Assembly: GCA_031290375.1 (NCBI GenBank) | Contig: JAITNR010000049.1 | Location: forward strand, 1 to 18,463 | Reading direction: 5' to 3' | DNA: 18,463 nucleotides | DNA from: Prevotellaceae bacterium | GTDB lineage: Bacteria; Bacteroidota; Bacteroidia; Bacteroidales; Paludibacteraceae | Shown here: one piece after another, positions 1 to 6,945 of the stretch | Position numbering within the stretch: position 1 is the stretch's first letter | Layout: each line of letters begins with the position of its first letter | The notes under the pieces: model-generated | What the model was told of the DNA's origin: nothing | Seen by the model: the letters and a program-made list of their open reading frames with translations, nothing else | Database searches by the model: none | Translations under genes and position numbers: made by a program

Positions 1-327
1 ATCTGTTCGGTTATTACCAAACACAAGTGTATTTGAGTTGTATGAAGTTTTGAAAATCTTTTGCTCTGGGACTCCTATAAAACCGTTTGTATCTATTTGC
101 AACACTGATTGAAATTCAGTGGCAAACAGATAAGTTTTGCTAAATTCGGAAATTTGATTGAGAGTGCTAATGTATTTATTCGGGTTTAATTCTCGTCTTT
201 CAGGCAAATTCAACGCTTTTGCAAGTGAGTGATTTAAAACAGGATAAGTAGAATTTATATGCGTTTTTTGCTCGGTTGAAAGTTTGCGGTATTTTGCAAG
301 TTCACCATTTACAATTATAATTATCAA
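1..327 (-). CDS. Unidentified partial gene, runs off the left edge
   Basis: On the minus strand a frame is open from about position 345 to the left edge with no stop, giving over 100 residues. No ATG begins it. The best available start is a TTG at 327-325, which would open on a short hydrophobic run (LIIIIV) followed by a polar stretch (GELAKYRKLSTEQK). The only ATG nearby (308-306) is in another frame that stops quickly. The gene lies just beyond the strong terminator at 361-400, so it is outside the phage late transcript and may be host DNA, a separately expressed phage gene, or a 5'-truncated remnant. I do not recognise the family. The length and open frame make coding likely, but the start is uncertain. 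Confidence 0.45.
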   Translation of the reverse strand, partial: MIIIIVNGELAKYRKLSTEQKTHINSTYPVLNHSLAKALNLPERRELNPNKYISTLNQISEFSKTYLFATEFQSVLQIDTNGFIGVPEQKIFKTSYNSNTLVFGNNRTD

Positions 328-360
328 TACGAAACGTACAAAAATTTAATTCAAAAAATA

Positions 361-400
361 CAAAAAAAAAAAACGTAAGCACTCTCTTTTGAGTGCTTAC
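361..400 (-). terminator. Rho-independent terminator ending the late operon
   Basis: A perfect 10-bp inverted repeat (GTAAGCACTC at 375-384 and GAGTGCTTAC at 391-400) surrounds a 6-nt loop. Read on the minus strand it is followed by G and then a run of 12 T. This is a textbook intrinsic terminator for leftward transcription. It sits about 200 bp past the last tail-fibre gene and just before the unidentified gene at the left edge. Confidence 0.9.
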
Positions 401-401
401 T

Positions 402-598
402 TCAACTTTTCTCTGCCAACTTTACATTATGAATTTTGCGTGAGTACAAATCATTTTTGTCCCATGCGCGCCCCGCTGCCTGCGTACTTCTTGGACTGTT
501 TAATTTTTCTTTTTAATCCGATTGAAACGGCATTTAAACATCGTTCCAACGACTGTGACATCGCGGAATAATGTGCTTTAATTGTTTTTGTTTTTTTC
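402..598. other. About 200 bp with no confident gene, possible remnant
   Basis: Between the tail-fibre stop and the terminator the minus strand shows two short overlapping frames and no clear gene. One starts at an ATG at 561 and gives 36 lysine-rich residues ending in ARMGQK at 451. The other has no start and ends in WDKNDLYSRKIHN... just before the terminator. Around 460-490 the base composition is more GC-rich than the surroundings. It could be the eroded 3' end of a gene split by a frameshift, or plain untranslated sequence. Confidence 0.3.
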
Positions 599-1462
599 CT
601 AAGAAGTTTTAATAATATACGCCAGAGTATAATACGGCGGTCTGTTTTCGTGCGCCTGCCCGGCGCCAGTTGAGTCCGTATTTTGCGAACCGGCAGTTGA
701 GTTTGATTTCTCTGCGGCGGCGTATGTGAAATTGGAACCGGCACTGTTTGCCGGTGCAAGTGTAAATGAGTGCGAGTGAAAGGGTATTTGTCCAAGTGTC
801 AAAGCCACCTGTTTTACGCCGCCTGTTTTGCCGACAGTATTATAATCGCTATCGTCCGAGTTGTAACCGGCAATAAATTTGCCTCGTAAATCGGGTATCT
901 GGACGCCATTTATAGCCACGCCATTGTTGCCGTTGCACAGGGACCAGCCCGTTGGTATGGTTGCAATTGAACCGCTCCACATCACTATACAGCCCTTTGG
1001 AGCGGGCTGTATCAGATTAACTTGTGCCTGTAGTGCCGCCAGACTGCTCTCAAGTTGCACGTTGGTCTTTATTATTTTAAACTCTGTGAAATTGAACTGC
1101 TCATTTCCAACGCCCCACGCTAAATGCCTTTGAGTGTAGGCGGCGTAATAATTGTAACCCTGTATCGAAATATCTACATTTTCAGTAACAATAAAAAGTG
1201 TACTTGCTGAACTTGTCTCGGGGCGTTGCTCTACATACAGCAGTTCTCCTTCGGGGGCTGCCAGTGTTGGCAAAAAGATATAACCCTCGTAGTTCGTTGT
1301 ATTATCGCAACCTTTGATAATATACTTATTGCCTCCAATATTGCCCAAAACGGACAGCAGTACATTGTTTAGCTGCATATAATTCAGTCCTTCGCAATCG
1401 AGTGGAAAATTATGTTCTATAAAGTTTAAATAATTACCCGTGTTTCTTTTTAGAATTTGCAT
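599..1462 (-). CDS. Tail fibre protein with phage tail collar domain
   Basis: A 287-residue structural protein, predicted to be a distal tail or receptor-contact component. The C-terminal half (about 156-287) matches the phage tail collar family: KGCIVMWSG and PTGWSLCNG are followed by PDLRGKFIAGY (190-200), then the HxH pair in PFHSHSF (H229, H231), and it ends in NRPPYYTLAYIIK, the usual end of this family. In relatives such as T4 short fibres, HxH pairs bind metal in the trimer. Residues 1-150 are a separate, less conserved part with a short alpha-helical, Gln/Leu-rich linker near 134-150, probably for trimerisation and attachment. It is the last gene of the late operon and lies 12 bp after the 123-aa fibre-associated gene, the normal position for host-range genes. 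Confidence 0.85.
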   Translation of the reverse strand: MQILKRNTGNYLNFIEHNFPLDCEGLNYMQLNNVLLSVLGNIGGNKYIIKGCDNTTNYEGYIFLPTLAAPEGELLYVEQRPETSSASTLFIVTENVDISIQGYNYYAAYTQRHLAWGVGNEQFNFTEFKIIKTNVQLESSLAALQAQVNLIQPAPKGCIVMWSGSIATIPTGWSLCNGNNGVAINGVQIPDLRGKFIAGYNSDDSDYNTVGKTGGVKQVALTLGQIPFHSHSFTLAPANSAGSNFTYAAAEKSNSTAGSQNTDSTGAGQAHENRPPYYTLAYIIKTS

Positions 1463-1474
1463 AATAATTTGTTT

Positions 1475-1846
1475 TTAATCGGTGACATTTTTTTGGTTTA
1501 TTGTTGCATTCATGAGTTCTCCATAAACTTGTCTGGCATCCAAATTTTTATCGTTATCTAAAAGTCGATTTATAATATCGTTTAGTTCATCGTACAGTTG
1601 TCCCAAAGTCATTAAGTTTGCATTCAACTGGTCTAAATCGCTGACACTTGCCTTGTTATTTAATGCCGCCTGGATGCCTGCCGTATCTGCTTTGTTATTG
1701 ATTATATTTGCAAGTCCCGACACATCAGAAATCTGCAGGGCGTCATTTTTGTGTCTGTAAGAATCAAAAACATCTGCAAAGTCCTGTTGAGAGGGCTTTT
1801 TGCCTGTTTTAAACAGGTTTTTTAAATTTTCTATTGATTGTATCAT
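1475..1846 (-). CDS. Small tail-fibre-associated protein
   Basis: A 123-residue protein. It opens with IENLKNLFKTGKKPSQQDF and then FDSYRHKNDAL, a pattern I recognise from the N-termini of many Bacteroidetes phage fibre or virion proteins, where it probably forms the attachment module. The remainder (about 45-110) is heptad-like and helical (INNKADTAGIQAALNNKASVSDL), consistent with a coiled-coil fibre shaft. It sits 13 bp upstream of the collar-domain fibre and just downstream of the baseplate genes. It may be a fibre adaptor or the N-terminal half of a fibre made of two chains. The family resemblance is from memory, and the assignment as a virion protein rests mainly on context. Confidence 0.6.
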   Translation of the reverse strand: MIQSIENLKNLFKTGKKPSQQDFADVFDSYRHKNDALQISDVSGLANIINNKADTAGIQAALNNKASVSDLDQLNANLMTLGQLYDELNDIINRLLDNDKNLDARQVYGELMNATINQKNVTD

Positions 1847-1859
1847 ATTTAATTAAATT

Positions 1860-2327
1860 TTAATTTTCAATCACTGTAAATTTCTTGCTTGCAAGTTTAT
1901 ATTCATTTGTTACTGCGGTTATTTGCTGAATACTGCCGTGCAAATCCTGCGGAATAATCACTGTAAAATCATCGGCACCAGTCACAAATCCGCGCTGTAC
2001 AACAAAATCCGGTATTAAAAAAGGCCTTTCTTCCTGCCGCCAATAGACAATTGTTGCACTGCGATTACCGCCCTCGCCTATTTCAATACGGTGCATTACA
2101 GGGTCAAAAATATTATTTAACACACCGCGCAGGTAACAGCGCTGTCCGTTGTGGGAGAGGCGGAAGTCTTTTTGCCCACGAAAATTCATCAAAAGGCTGT
2201 GCACATACGCAATCTGATATGCAGCCGGCATCACAAACGCCAGTGACAGAGGCTTGCGCAATGCGGTATTTAGAACATTTGACACTGCATTTTCCCACTC
2301 AATATTGTATGTGTTGTTATACCTCAT
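1860..2327 (-). CDS. Baseplate/tail protein in the gpI position
   Basis: A 155-residue protein whose start overlaps the end of the baseplate J gene by 11 bp, indicating translational coupling. No motif is decisive. The N-terminal half is helical (WENAVSNVLNTALRKPLSLAFVMP); the C-terminal half is beta-rich (DDFTVIIPQDLHGSIQQITAVTNEY). In Mu and P2-like phages the gene directly after gpJ encodes tail protein I, which joins the baseplate wedge to the fibres, so that role is inferred from position only. No signal peptide or TM segment is seen. It could equally be a Bacteroidetes-specific fibre connector. Confidence 0.55.
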   Translation of the reverse strand: MRYNNTYNIEWENAVSNVLNTALRKPLSLAFVMPAAYQIAYVHSLLMNFRGQKDFRLSHNGQRCYLRGVLNNIFDPVMHRIEIGEGGNRSATIVYWRQEERPFLIPDFVVQRGFVTGADDFTVIIPQDLHGSIQQITAVTNEYKLASKKFTVIEN

Positions 2328-3138
2328 ACGCCGTCATTTCCAAAGTAATATTATTTTCATTATAAGTAAAATAACCTGCAACAGGAATAATTTTATCGCT
2401 GATGGAAGACAAACTCGCCGCGCCGATGAACGACACCACCTTCACACCATCCACCTTCTGGACATTATCAACGAGTGCCATATTGGAGTACTCGCCGTTA
2501 AACGGTAGCCCCGTTATATACTCTTTAATCGCATCTTTTATTGCGATTTGCACGTTTTCAGGATTGAGAATTGCATCATAAAACACGCGCAGGGTGCAAA
2601 TGAAATTGTCCCCCGGTTGATTTACTACAGTTATGCGCACGCCGGCATCGCGGATTTCGTTCATATACGTTTCAAACTGTATCTGTTGTTCGTTCAAAAC
2701 AGGATACAGATCAGTACTTCCGCCTGTTGCGATTTTTACAATCAAACTTCCATTAATTTCTACGGCGGCAGCGTATTTTATTATCTGTGCTGCTGTTATT
2801 TCATCCTCTGTCATTGCTTGGGTATCGTAGCGGTCGGTATCGGGTATCAGAGTATGATCAATCATAAACTTCAATGCTTTGTCGCGATACCATTTAGCAC
2901 GGTGAGGCAATATTTCTTCGATGATTTCGGTTATTTCGCGCTTGTGCAAATCAAGCAAATTTTCCAACTCGCCGATTGCTTTTGATATTGAATAAAAAAA
3001 CTGTCTTTCTATCGACACCGGTGTAAAATTGTCATTAAAACTGCTGCCGGTAACCGGTTGGTAAGCATCAATCACCGCTTGACTGTTGATAAAATCGGTG
3101 GTAATTTCATTTTGTATTATTTCTGTTGTTCGCGCCAT
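2317..3138 (-). CDS. Baseplate J-like wedge protein
   Basis: A 273-residue protein with features of the gpJ/Mu gp47 baseplate family. The N-terminal part (1-75) is helical with an early acidic stretch. The middle holds the long helix ending in HRAKWYRDKALKF (about 79-91), the pattern of the shorter gpJ variants in Bacteroidetes phages. Further on, VRITVVNQPGDNFICTLRVFYDAI and a C-terminal GLPFNGEYSNMALVDNVQKVDGVKVV match the beta-rich domain where each wedge subunit contacts its neighbours. gpJ normally works with gpW/gp25 and gpI in the hexagonal baseplate; candidates for both are in the same operon (4853 and 1860). It is shorter than Mu gp47, which fits the known compact forms. Confidence 0.8.
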   Translation of the reverse strand: MARTTEIIQNEITTDFINSQAVIDAYQPVTGSSFNDNFTPVSIERQFFYSISKAIGELENLLDLHKREITEIIEEILPHRAKWYRDKALKFMIDHTLIPDTDRYDTQAMTEDEITAAQIIKYAAAVEINGSLIVKIATGGSTDLYPVLNEQQIQFETYMNEIRDAGVRITVVNQPGDNFICTLRVFYDAILNPENVQIAIKDAIKEYITGLPFNGEYSNMALVDNVQKVDGVKVVSFIGAASLSSISDKIIPVAGYFTYNENNITLEMTAYEV

Positions 3139-3140
3139 TT

Positions 3141-3428
3141 TTATAAAATTATAAAATTAATGTCAATTGTCCAAAAGCCAATGCCGGTGGGCAAATTATT
3201 TGTGTCGGAGGCAGTTGCAGGGCTTAACCTGCGATTTTTGTAATAATCGGCAATAGGGCGGTTGAACCTTTCAATGGCAGTTGGAAGTTGCAGAACCCGC
3301 CCTGTCTCCAATGTTTGAGTAATGCTAATATCGTTTGCCAATGCAATATCAAACGCTGCGTCTGCACTGCCAAACTCCTGTATGGCAATGTCAAATAAGG
3401 ATTGATTGTTTAAGGCGGTGATATTCAT
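3141..3428 (-). CDS. LysM-like tail protein (gpX-like)
   Basis: A 95-residue protein with a LysM-type fold suggested by SLFDIAIQEFGSADAAFDIALANDIS followed by LETGRVLQLP (residues about 10-50). That spacing, ending in a G..L.LP motif, is characteristic of LysM and of P2 tail protein X. In virions such proteins sit at the tail tip and help it meet the peptidoglycan or organise the hub. The gene lies 2 bp upstream of baseplate J and 10 bp after the amidase, so it could be either a baseplate part or a cell-wall-binding partner of the amidase; the baseplate role is more likely. The C-terminal 45 residues are not assigned. Confidence 0.65.
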   Translation of the reverse strand: MNITALNNQSLFDIAIQEFGSADAAFDIALANDISITQTLETGRVLQLPTAIERFNRPIADYYKNRRLSPATASDTNNLPTGIGFWTIDINFIIL

Positions 3429-3438
3429 TTCAATTAAA

Positions 3439-3999
3439 TTAACGATTAGCTGTTTTTATTAACCAATACCCTATCGCTTCTGACAGTTGGTAAAAATATT
3501 GTCTGTAATTAGTGGCATCTTTTTGATTATCAACAAAACAAATTTCTGCCAAAAAGTTTTCGCAGTCAAAGCCTGAAAGCATTGCAAGTTTGCCGTGCTG
3601 TCCCTGGGACTCGGCTTTAACGCCTCTGTTTTTAAGATTTAAAGTGTTGGATATTAAAAAAGACAGATCCGTTGCGCCTTCCAGTTCCAGAGCCGAACAG
3701 TTATCGGGTATCAGAACCTCTGTGCCTGTTGCTGTTCCGTTGGAGGCATTGAAATGTAAATCAAGACAAATATCATCTTTTTGAAAAATTGATTTTAACC
3801 AAATCAGCAAGCCGCCTGCAAGTGTTAAATTGTCACGGTTCCTGTCGGTTATCACTTTCAAATCAGGATAGTTAATGGACAGCCAATCAACTATATCATC
3901 GCGTAAAATGATAGTTTCGGCGCCTTCGTCAAGATACTTTTTTGCGCCTGTACCTGCGCCGTTATGCCCTGCAATTAAAAATACTCTGCGCATATTCAA
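3439..3999 (-). CDS. N-acetylmuramoyl-L-alanine amidase (Amidase_3-type endolysin)
   Basis: A 186-residue single-domain zinc amidase that would cut the bond between N-acetylmuramic acid and the stem peptide. The Amidase_3 pattern is clear: the opening strand VFLIAGHNG supplies H12, an acidic residue in YLDEGAET (E25 or E28) follows, DLHFNAS supplies H82, and LAEICFVDN supplies the catalytic E152. There is no signal peptide, so it needs help to cross the inner membrane. It lies directly downstream of a predicted spanin and a TM protein, forming a lysis cassette, but the cassette is inside the baseplate gene cluster next to a LysM/gpX gene. A tail-associated wall hydrolase is therefore an alternative to endolysin. 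Confidence 0.88.
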   Translation of the reverse strand: MNMRRVFLIAGHNGAGTGAKKYLDEGAETIILRDDIVDWLSINYPDLKVITDRNRDNLTLAGGLLIWLKSIFQKDDICLDLHFNASNGTATGTEVLIPDNCSALELEGATDLSFLISNTLNLKNRGVKAESQGQHGKLAMLSGFDCENFLAEICFVDNQKDATNYRQYFYQLSEAIGYWLIKTANR

Positions 4000-4008
4000 T
4001 AAGTAATT

Positions 4009-4521
4009 TTATTTTTTTAAATAGAATTTAAACACTATAAAAATGACCGTTAAAACCAAGACGATTATTGCCCCAATGCCAATTTTCTCAAGAAAAGTTA
4101 AGCCGATTTTTGTGCTTGTTTTTTCAATTTCTTCAAAATTGGTTTTTTGTTCTAAATCAACAAGTTGCACTTCCAAAGAATTGATTTTTAATTGGAGTTG
4201 CTCCTCCATCAGTTTGGTAGCATTAATTTTTTCGTTCATATTATTATCGTACCACTTAATTTTAAGAGGGTACTGCTTTCCTGTGCTGTCAGGTGCAGAA
4301 AGAAGTACGCTGCCGCCTGTTTGCCTCTCTGTGCGGTCGATATGTTTTTGCTCCTCAACGGCTTTAGTGTTTGAAACCTCGCCTGTTATCTCTGCTTTGG
4401 TACTGTTATGAATTGAAGTCTCTGTCTGCTCCTTTTGCTGCCGGGACAACTTTTGCGAGATTCGACACCCCGCAAAAGCCCAACAAAACAATAAAAATAT
4501 AATAATAAAACAATTTTTCAT
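4009..4521 (-). CDS. Predicted unimolecular spanin (lipoprotein with C-terminal TM)
   Basis: A 170-residue protein with membrane anchors at both ends. The N-terminus is a lipoprotein signal (KNCFIIIFLLFCWAFAGC), with the lipid-modified cysteine predicted at C19. A long polar segment (20-140) contains a predicted coiled coil around 95-130 (MNEKINATKLMEEQLQLK...). The C-terminus is one hydrophobic helix (147-167) followed by lysines. An outer-membrane lipid anchor joined through a periplasmic linker to an inner-membrane helix is the layout of u-spanins (phage T1 gp11 type), which fuse the two membranes in the last step of lysis. The neighbours support this: the amidase is 9 bp downstream, and a small TM protein overlaps its start by 4 bp. 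Confidence 0.7.
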   Translation of the reverse strand: MKNCFIIIFLLFCWAFAGCRISQKLSRQQKEQTETSIHNSTKAEITGEVSNTKAVEEQKHIDRTERQTGGSVLLSAPDSTGKQYPLKIKWYDNNMNEKINATKLMEEQLQLKINSLEVQLVDLEQKTNFEEIEKTSTKIGLTFLEKIGIGAIIVLVLTVIFIVFKFYLKK

Positions 4522-4829
4522 TCAGGTTTCTCCCCTTTTTTTCTTAGCTCCTTGAGTACAGGGCAATTTTCTTTGTAATCGCAATTGCCGATTTTTTCAA
4601 TGGCATGCTGTAGTTGTCTCATATCTTTGCGTAACAGTTTGATTTCTTCTTTCAAAGGATTAATGATGTAATTGGATTGTGTTTCGAGTACGTTTTTACT
4701 GTAATCGATCTCAGTGCTTTTGGCTACAAATTTTGCCTTTTTTGACTCCCATTTCAGAGTGGCTATTACTGCAAGCCCGCCGCCGAAAAGCGCAGAGATC
4801 AATGATATTATGAATTGTAAAATGTGCAT
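4518..4829 (-). CDS. Small TM/coiled-coil protein of the lysis cassette, holin candidate
   Basis: A 103-residue protein with one N-terminal hydrophobic segment (about 3-26, FIISLISALFGGGLAVIATL). A charged helix follows (EEIKLLRKDMRQLQHAIEKI), then a Cys pair in GNCDYKENCPV. The positive residues just after the membrane segment (KWESKKAK) suggest the C-terminal part stays in the cytoplasm, which argues against a classical Rz-type i-spanin. The gene overlaps the spanin by 4 bp (ATGA type). Position suggests holin or holin regulator. A DUF2730-like protein, which Mu-like phages carry near the lysis genes, is an alternative. Function is not established by the sequence. Confidence 0.45.
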   Translation of the reverse strand: MHILQFIISLISALFGGGLAVIATLKWESKKAKFVAKSTEIDYSKNVLETQSNYIINPLKEEIKLLRKDMRQLQHAIEKIGNCDYKENCPVLKELRKKGEKPE

Positions 4830-4852
4830 TTTTATTATATTGTTAAAAACAA

Positions 4853-5128
4853 TTAATTTAGTTCTAATTCTATTATTTCTGAAATACGAATGTCCTTTAC
4901 ATCCAATTTATTTGATTTGAGTTGTTTTATTGTCTCGCCTCGCCAGAAAGGGTCGGGCTTTCCGTTTAGTTGGCTTATTATCCAGGAGCCTAATTGCGGG
5001 TCCTCTTTAAATTCGCCGGGATACGCCCGCAAAATCATTTCAGCACTTTGCCCGTCTGTGTTGCCGATTACGAGACTGCCGTTATGTATAAGCAGGTCTC
5101 CGGTTTCATCCAATAAAATCCCTTTCAT
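4853..5128 (-). CDS. gpW/gp25-like baseplate wedge protein
   Basis: A 91-residue protein in the place of Mu gp46 and P2 gpW. It opens with ILLDETGDLLIHNGSLVIG, a beta-hairpin-rich start common in this group, then TDGQSAEMILRAYPGEFKEDPQLG, which resembles the residues where gp25-family proteins place an acidic glycine-rich loop before the C-terminal helix. The gene follows the gpV spike gene and precedes the lysis genes, with baseplate J further along. gp25-like proteins join the sheath start to the wedge. The small size fits the family; identification rests on pattern and position. Confidence 0.65.
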   Translation of the reverse strand: MKGILLDETGDLLIHNGSLVIGNTDGQSAEMILRAYPGEFKEDPQLGSWIISQLNGKPDPFWRGETIKQLKSNKLDVKDIRISEIIELELN

Positions 5129-5172
5129 TTTTTTTTACAAAATTATATAATAATAAATCATTAAAAAAATAC

Positions 5173-5191
5173 GTATATCATTTTGATATAC
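5173..5191 (-). terminator. Short hairpin with T-run after the gpV gene
   Basis: The minus strand carries GTATATCA, AAA, TGATATAC (8-bp stem, 3-nt loop), followed shortly by a T run. It sits 8 bp past the gpV stop codon and could slow or end transcription, but the stem is almost all A/T and would be weak. The downstream baseplate genes would still need expression, so partial attenuation is more likely than full termination. Confidence 0.35.
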
Positions 5192-5198
5192 ATATCTT

Positions 5199-5708
5199 TT
5201 AGTGTGTTATTTTTTCATTTTCAAAGTTATTTATTTGCGGGCTTGGCACTGTCGGATTAAAAACCATTCCTAAAGGCGCGCCGTTGCCTGTAACCGCGAA
5301 TGTTGAAAGTTGTGCTTTAAGAGTGTTTAAATCATTATAAACTTTCTGCATCCATTCTACCATTTTATCAACCTTTACCAGCCCGTGATTTTCTCCGCCA
5401 TTGATAACAATATCGGTTTGACTGTCGATCGTTATTTTTTCAATTTCGCTGTACTGCGATACAAACCATTCGTAGCCGTCAATGGTTGTTATCAGTACTG
5501 TACTGTATATTTTGGGTGTGATAACAATGCCTTCGTTTTCCGTTCCGCTGACATTCAGCCGTACATTTTCAAATTCCTTTTCATCAATCAGGCGATCAAC
5601 GGTACAGGTTGCGTCATCTACCGCCTTAACGATTGCCAAATAAGTATCGTACCGCCGTTCCCCGACAATTTGACGTATTGATATTCCACATTCTCTTTCT
5701 TTGCTCAT
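5199..5708 (-). CDS. Baseplate assembly protein V (tail spike, gp45-like)
   Basis: A 169-residue protein consistent with the central membrane-piercing spike of contractile tails. The N-terminal OB-fold region shows TYLAIVKAVDDATCTVDRL and then LNVSGTENEGIVITPKIYSTVLI. The central part ITIDSQTDIVINGGENHGLVKVDKM is typical of the beta-prism portion in Bacteroidetes gpV relatives, and the helical tail (VEWMQKVYNDLNTLKAQL) plus a Pro-rich end (FNPTVPSPQ) complete it. gpV forms a trimer at the tube tip below the gpD-like hub, whose gene is immediately upstream (5911-6942). No metal-binding HxH tip is visible, so the tip may be completed by another protein. Confidence 0.75.
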   Translation of the reverse strand: MSKERECGISIRQIVGERRYDTYLAIVKAVDDATCTVDRLIDEKEFENVRLNVSGTENEGIVITPKIYSTVLITTIDGYEWFVSQYSEIEKITIDSQTDIVINGGENHGLVKVDKMVEWMQKVYNDLNTLKAQLSTFAVTGNGAPLGMVFNPTVPSPQINNFENEKITH

Positions 5709-5740
5709 AATTTTTTATTTTTTAGACAAAATATGTTTTC

Positions 5741-5888
5741 ATTGATTAATTGACTAATTGACTAATTGATTAATTGACTAATTGACTAATCGACTAATCG
5801 ACTAATTGAATTATATTATTCATTATTCATTGATTATATTATTCATTCAATAATTGACCTTTCAGTTAGTCGATTAGTCGATTAGTCA
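5741..5888. repeat. 8-mer GACTAATY array with inverted arm
   Basis: About eight tandem units of GACTAATT/GACTAATC run from 5741 to 5808. After a 55-bp AT-rich spacer (holding TATTCAT repeats) the reverse-complement units (GATTAGTC) occupy 5864-5888, so the arms can pair into a large cruciform or RNA hairpin. It fills the junction between the hub gene and the gpV gene. Confidence 0.85.
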
Positions 5889-5910
5889 TATTATAAATTG
5901 ATTATATTAT

Positions 5911-6942
5911 TCATTTTATTTCATAACCTAAAGTTATTATTTGCCGGTATCCGCCTGTTCCGAAGGTGTAATCTACTCCGTCTATCACAAATTTACGGTT
6001 GTTTCGTTCGGCGCGGTTGGCGTCTTTGAGTTGCACCAGTCCGCCCTTTCGTACTAATGGAACTCCAAAGGCAGTAATTGTGCCTTCCATTTTGTCTGTT
6101 AGCCATTCGGTAGCGCGTTTCTCGGCGTATGCCTGTACTTCTGCCTGCGTGGTGCATTGAGGGCAGAATTCCTGCCGTTGCTCCCATCCGCTTTTTACGG
6201 TATAAGTTTTTTTGCCGTTTTTGTCTGTTTTTACTGTAAATGCTCTGGACGGAGCAACTGCCGTCAGTTGCGTATTGTCACGCTGAATGCTTACGGCTTT
6301 CATACAAATTTTTACGTCTTCGGCAATGGTGTATTTCAGACTGTCGCTTACGATGTTCCGTTCCGGGTCGAACACTGTAGGCTTGGGTGCAGTTAACCAC
6401 CGTTTAGTACTTAAGACACCCTTGAAAATGCCGTCCTGAAAATAGCCCAGCAAATAAGGATAAGTTTGCATAATTTTGTCCAACGCCTGTGCAAGAGACA
6501 TTCCATTGGTAATATCCAGTGAGCCGAAACTCAAATTTTCTGTAATATCTACTTTAATCCCGGCACTGTATTTTTCGATATATTTTTTAAGGTCGAACTT
6601 TTTAATCTTTTCTGCAGGTACTGTTATTTTCTTAAAATTCCACATTTCATTTTCGCAGTTTATCACAACAGGCGTATTGTTTTCAATGCTTTTTATATAA
6701 CCTTTAAACAGCGTTTCAATCACATATTCCTCGTAGCCGATAGAAATAGTGATTGGATTGCCTTGTGTGATAAAATCGGTCAGAGGTTTTTCTTTCCAAA
6801 AAAATTTGCGTGGTACTTTTACTGTTGCGGTGTCGGTCAGATTTTTACACGACGTCTTGATTTCTATTTGATTGCAGTAATCAAATGAAATTTTTTTATT
6901 ATCTTTGCCGATAATTTCTATTTTACAAATCAAATTCAACAT
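5911..6942 (-). CDS. Late control D-like baseplate hub protein
   Basis: A 343-residue protein of the gpD/Mu gp44 (phage late control D) family. It forms the trimeric hub joining the tail tube to the spike. The N-terminal domain shows paired barrel features, including IEIKTSCKNLTDTATVKVPR (about 27-46) and PITISIGYEEYVIETLFKGYIKSIE (about 63-87). The middle has the GMSLAQALDKIMQTYPYL helix. The C-terminal part holds KTYTVKSGWEQRQEFCPQC and AEKRATEWLTDKMEGTITAFG, followed by VQLKDANRAERNNRKFVIDGVDYTFGTGGYRQ, the usual end of this family. Its start codon (6942) lies only 3 bp from the plus-strand gene starting at 6946, so the two genes diverge with no separate intergenic region. Confidence 0.85.
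   Translation of the reverse strand: MLNLICKIEIIGKDNKKISFDYCNQIEIKTSCKNLTDTATVKVPRKFFWKEKPLTDFITQGNPITISIGYEEYVIETLFKGYIKSIENNTPVVINCENEMWNFKKITVPAEKIKKFDLKKYIEKYSAGIKVDITENLSFGSLDITNGMSLAQALDKIMQTYPYLLGYFQDGIFKGVLSTKRWLTAPKPTVFDPERNIVSDSLKYTIAEDVKICMKAVSIQRDNTQLTAVAPSRAFTVKTDKNGKKTYTVKSGWEQRQEFCPQCTTQAEVQAYAEKRATEWLTDKMEGTITAFGVPLVRKGGLVQLKDANRAERNNRKFVIDGVDYTFGTGGYRQIITLGYEIK
6900..6907 (+). promoter_or_regulatory. Possible Bacteroidetes -7 box for the plus-strand repeat gene
   Basis: TATCTTTG matches the Bacteroidetes primary sigma -7 consensus TAnnTTTG and lies 38 bp before the plus-strand start at 6946, inside the 5' end of the hub gene. The nearest upstream TTTG (6867-6870) is 29 bp away, longer than the usual spacing to a -33 box. 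In DNA this AT-rich the match could be chance. Confidence 0.3.
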
Positions 6943-6945
6943 CGT

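Noticed and set aside
451..795. Minus-strand 114-aa frame overlapping the end of the tail fibre gene
   Set aside because: Most of it overlaps the collar domain out of frame and has a low-complexity basic composition. Only the 36-aa part after 561 falls in non-coding DNA, and it is noted under the remnant at 402-598.
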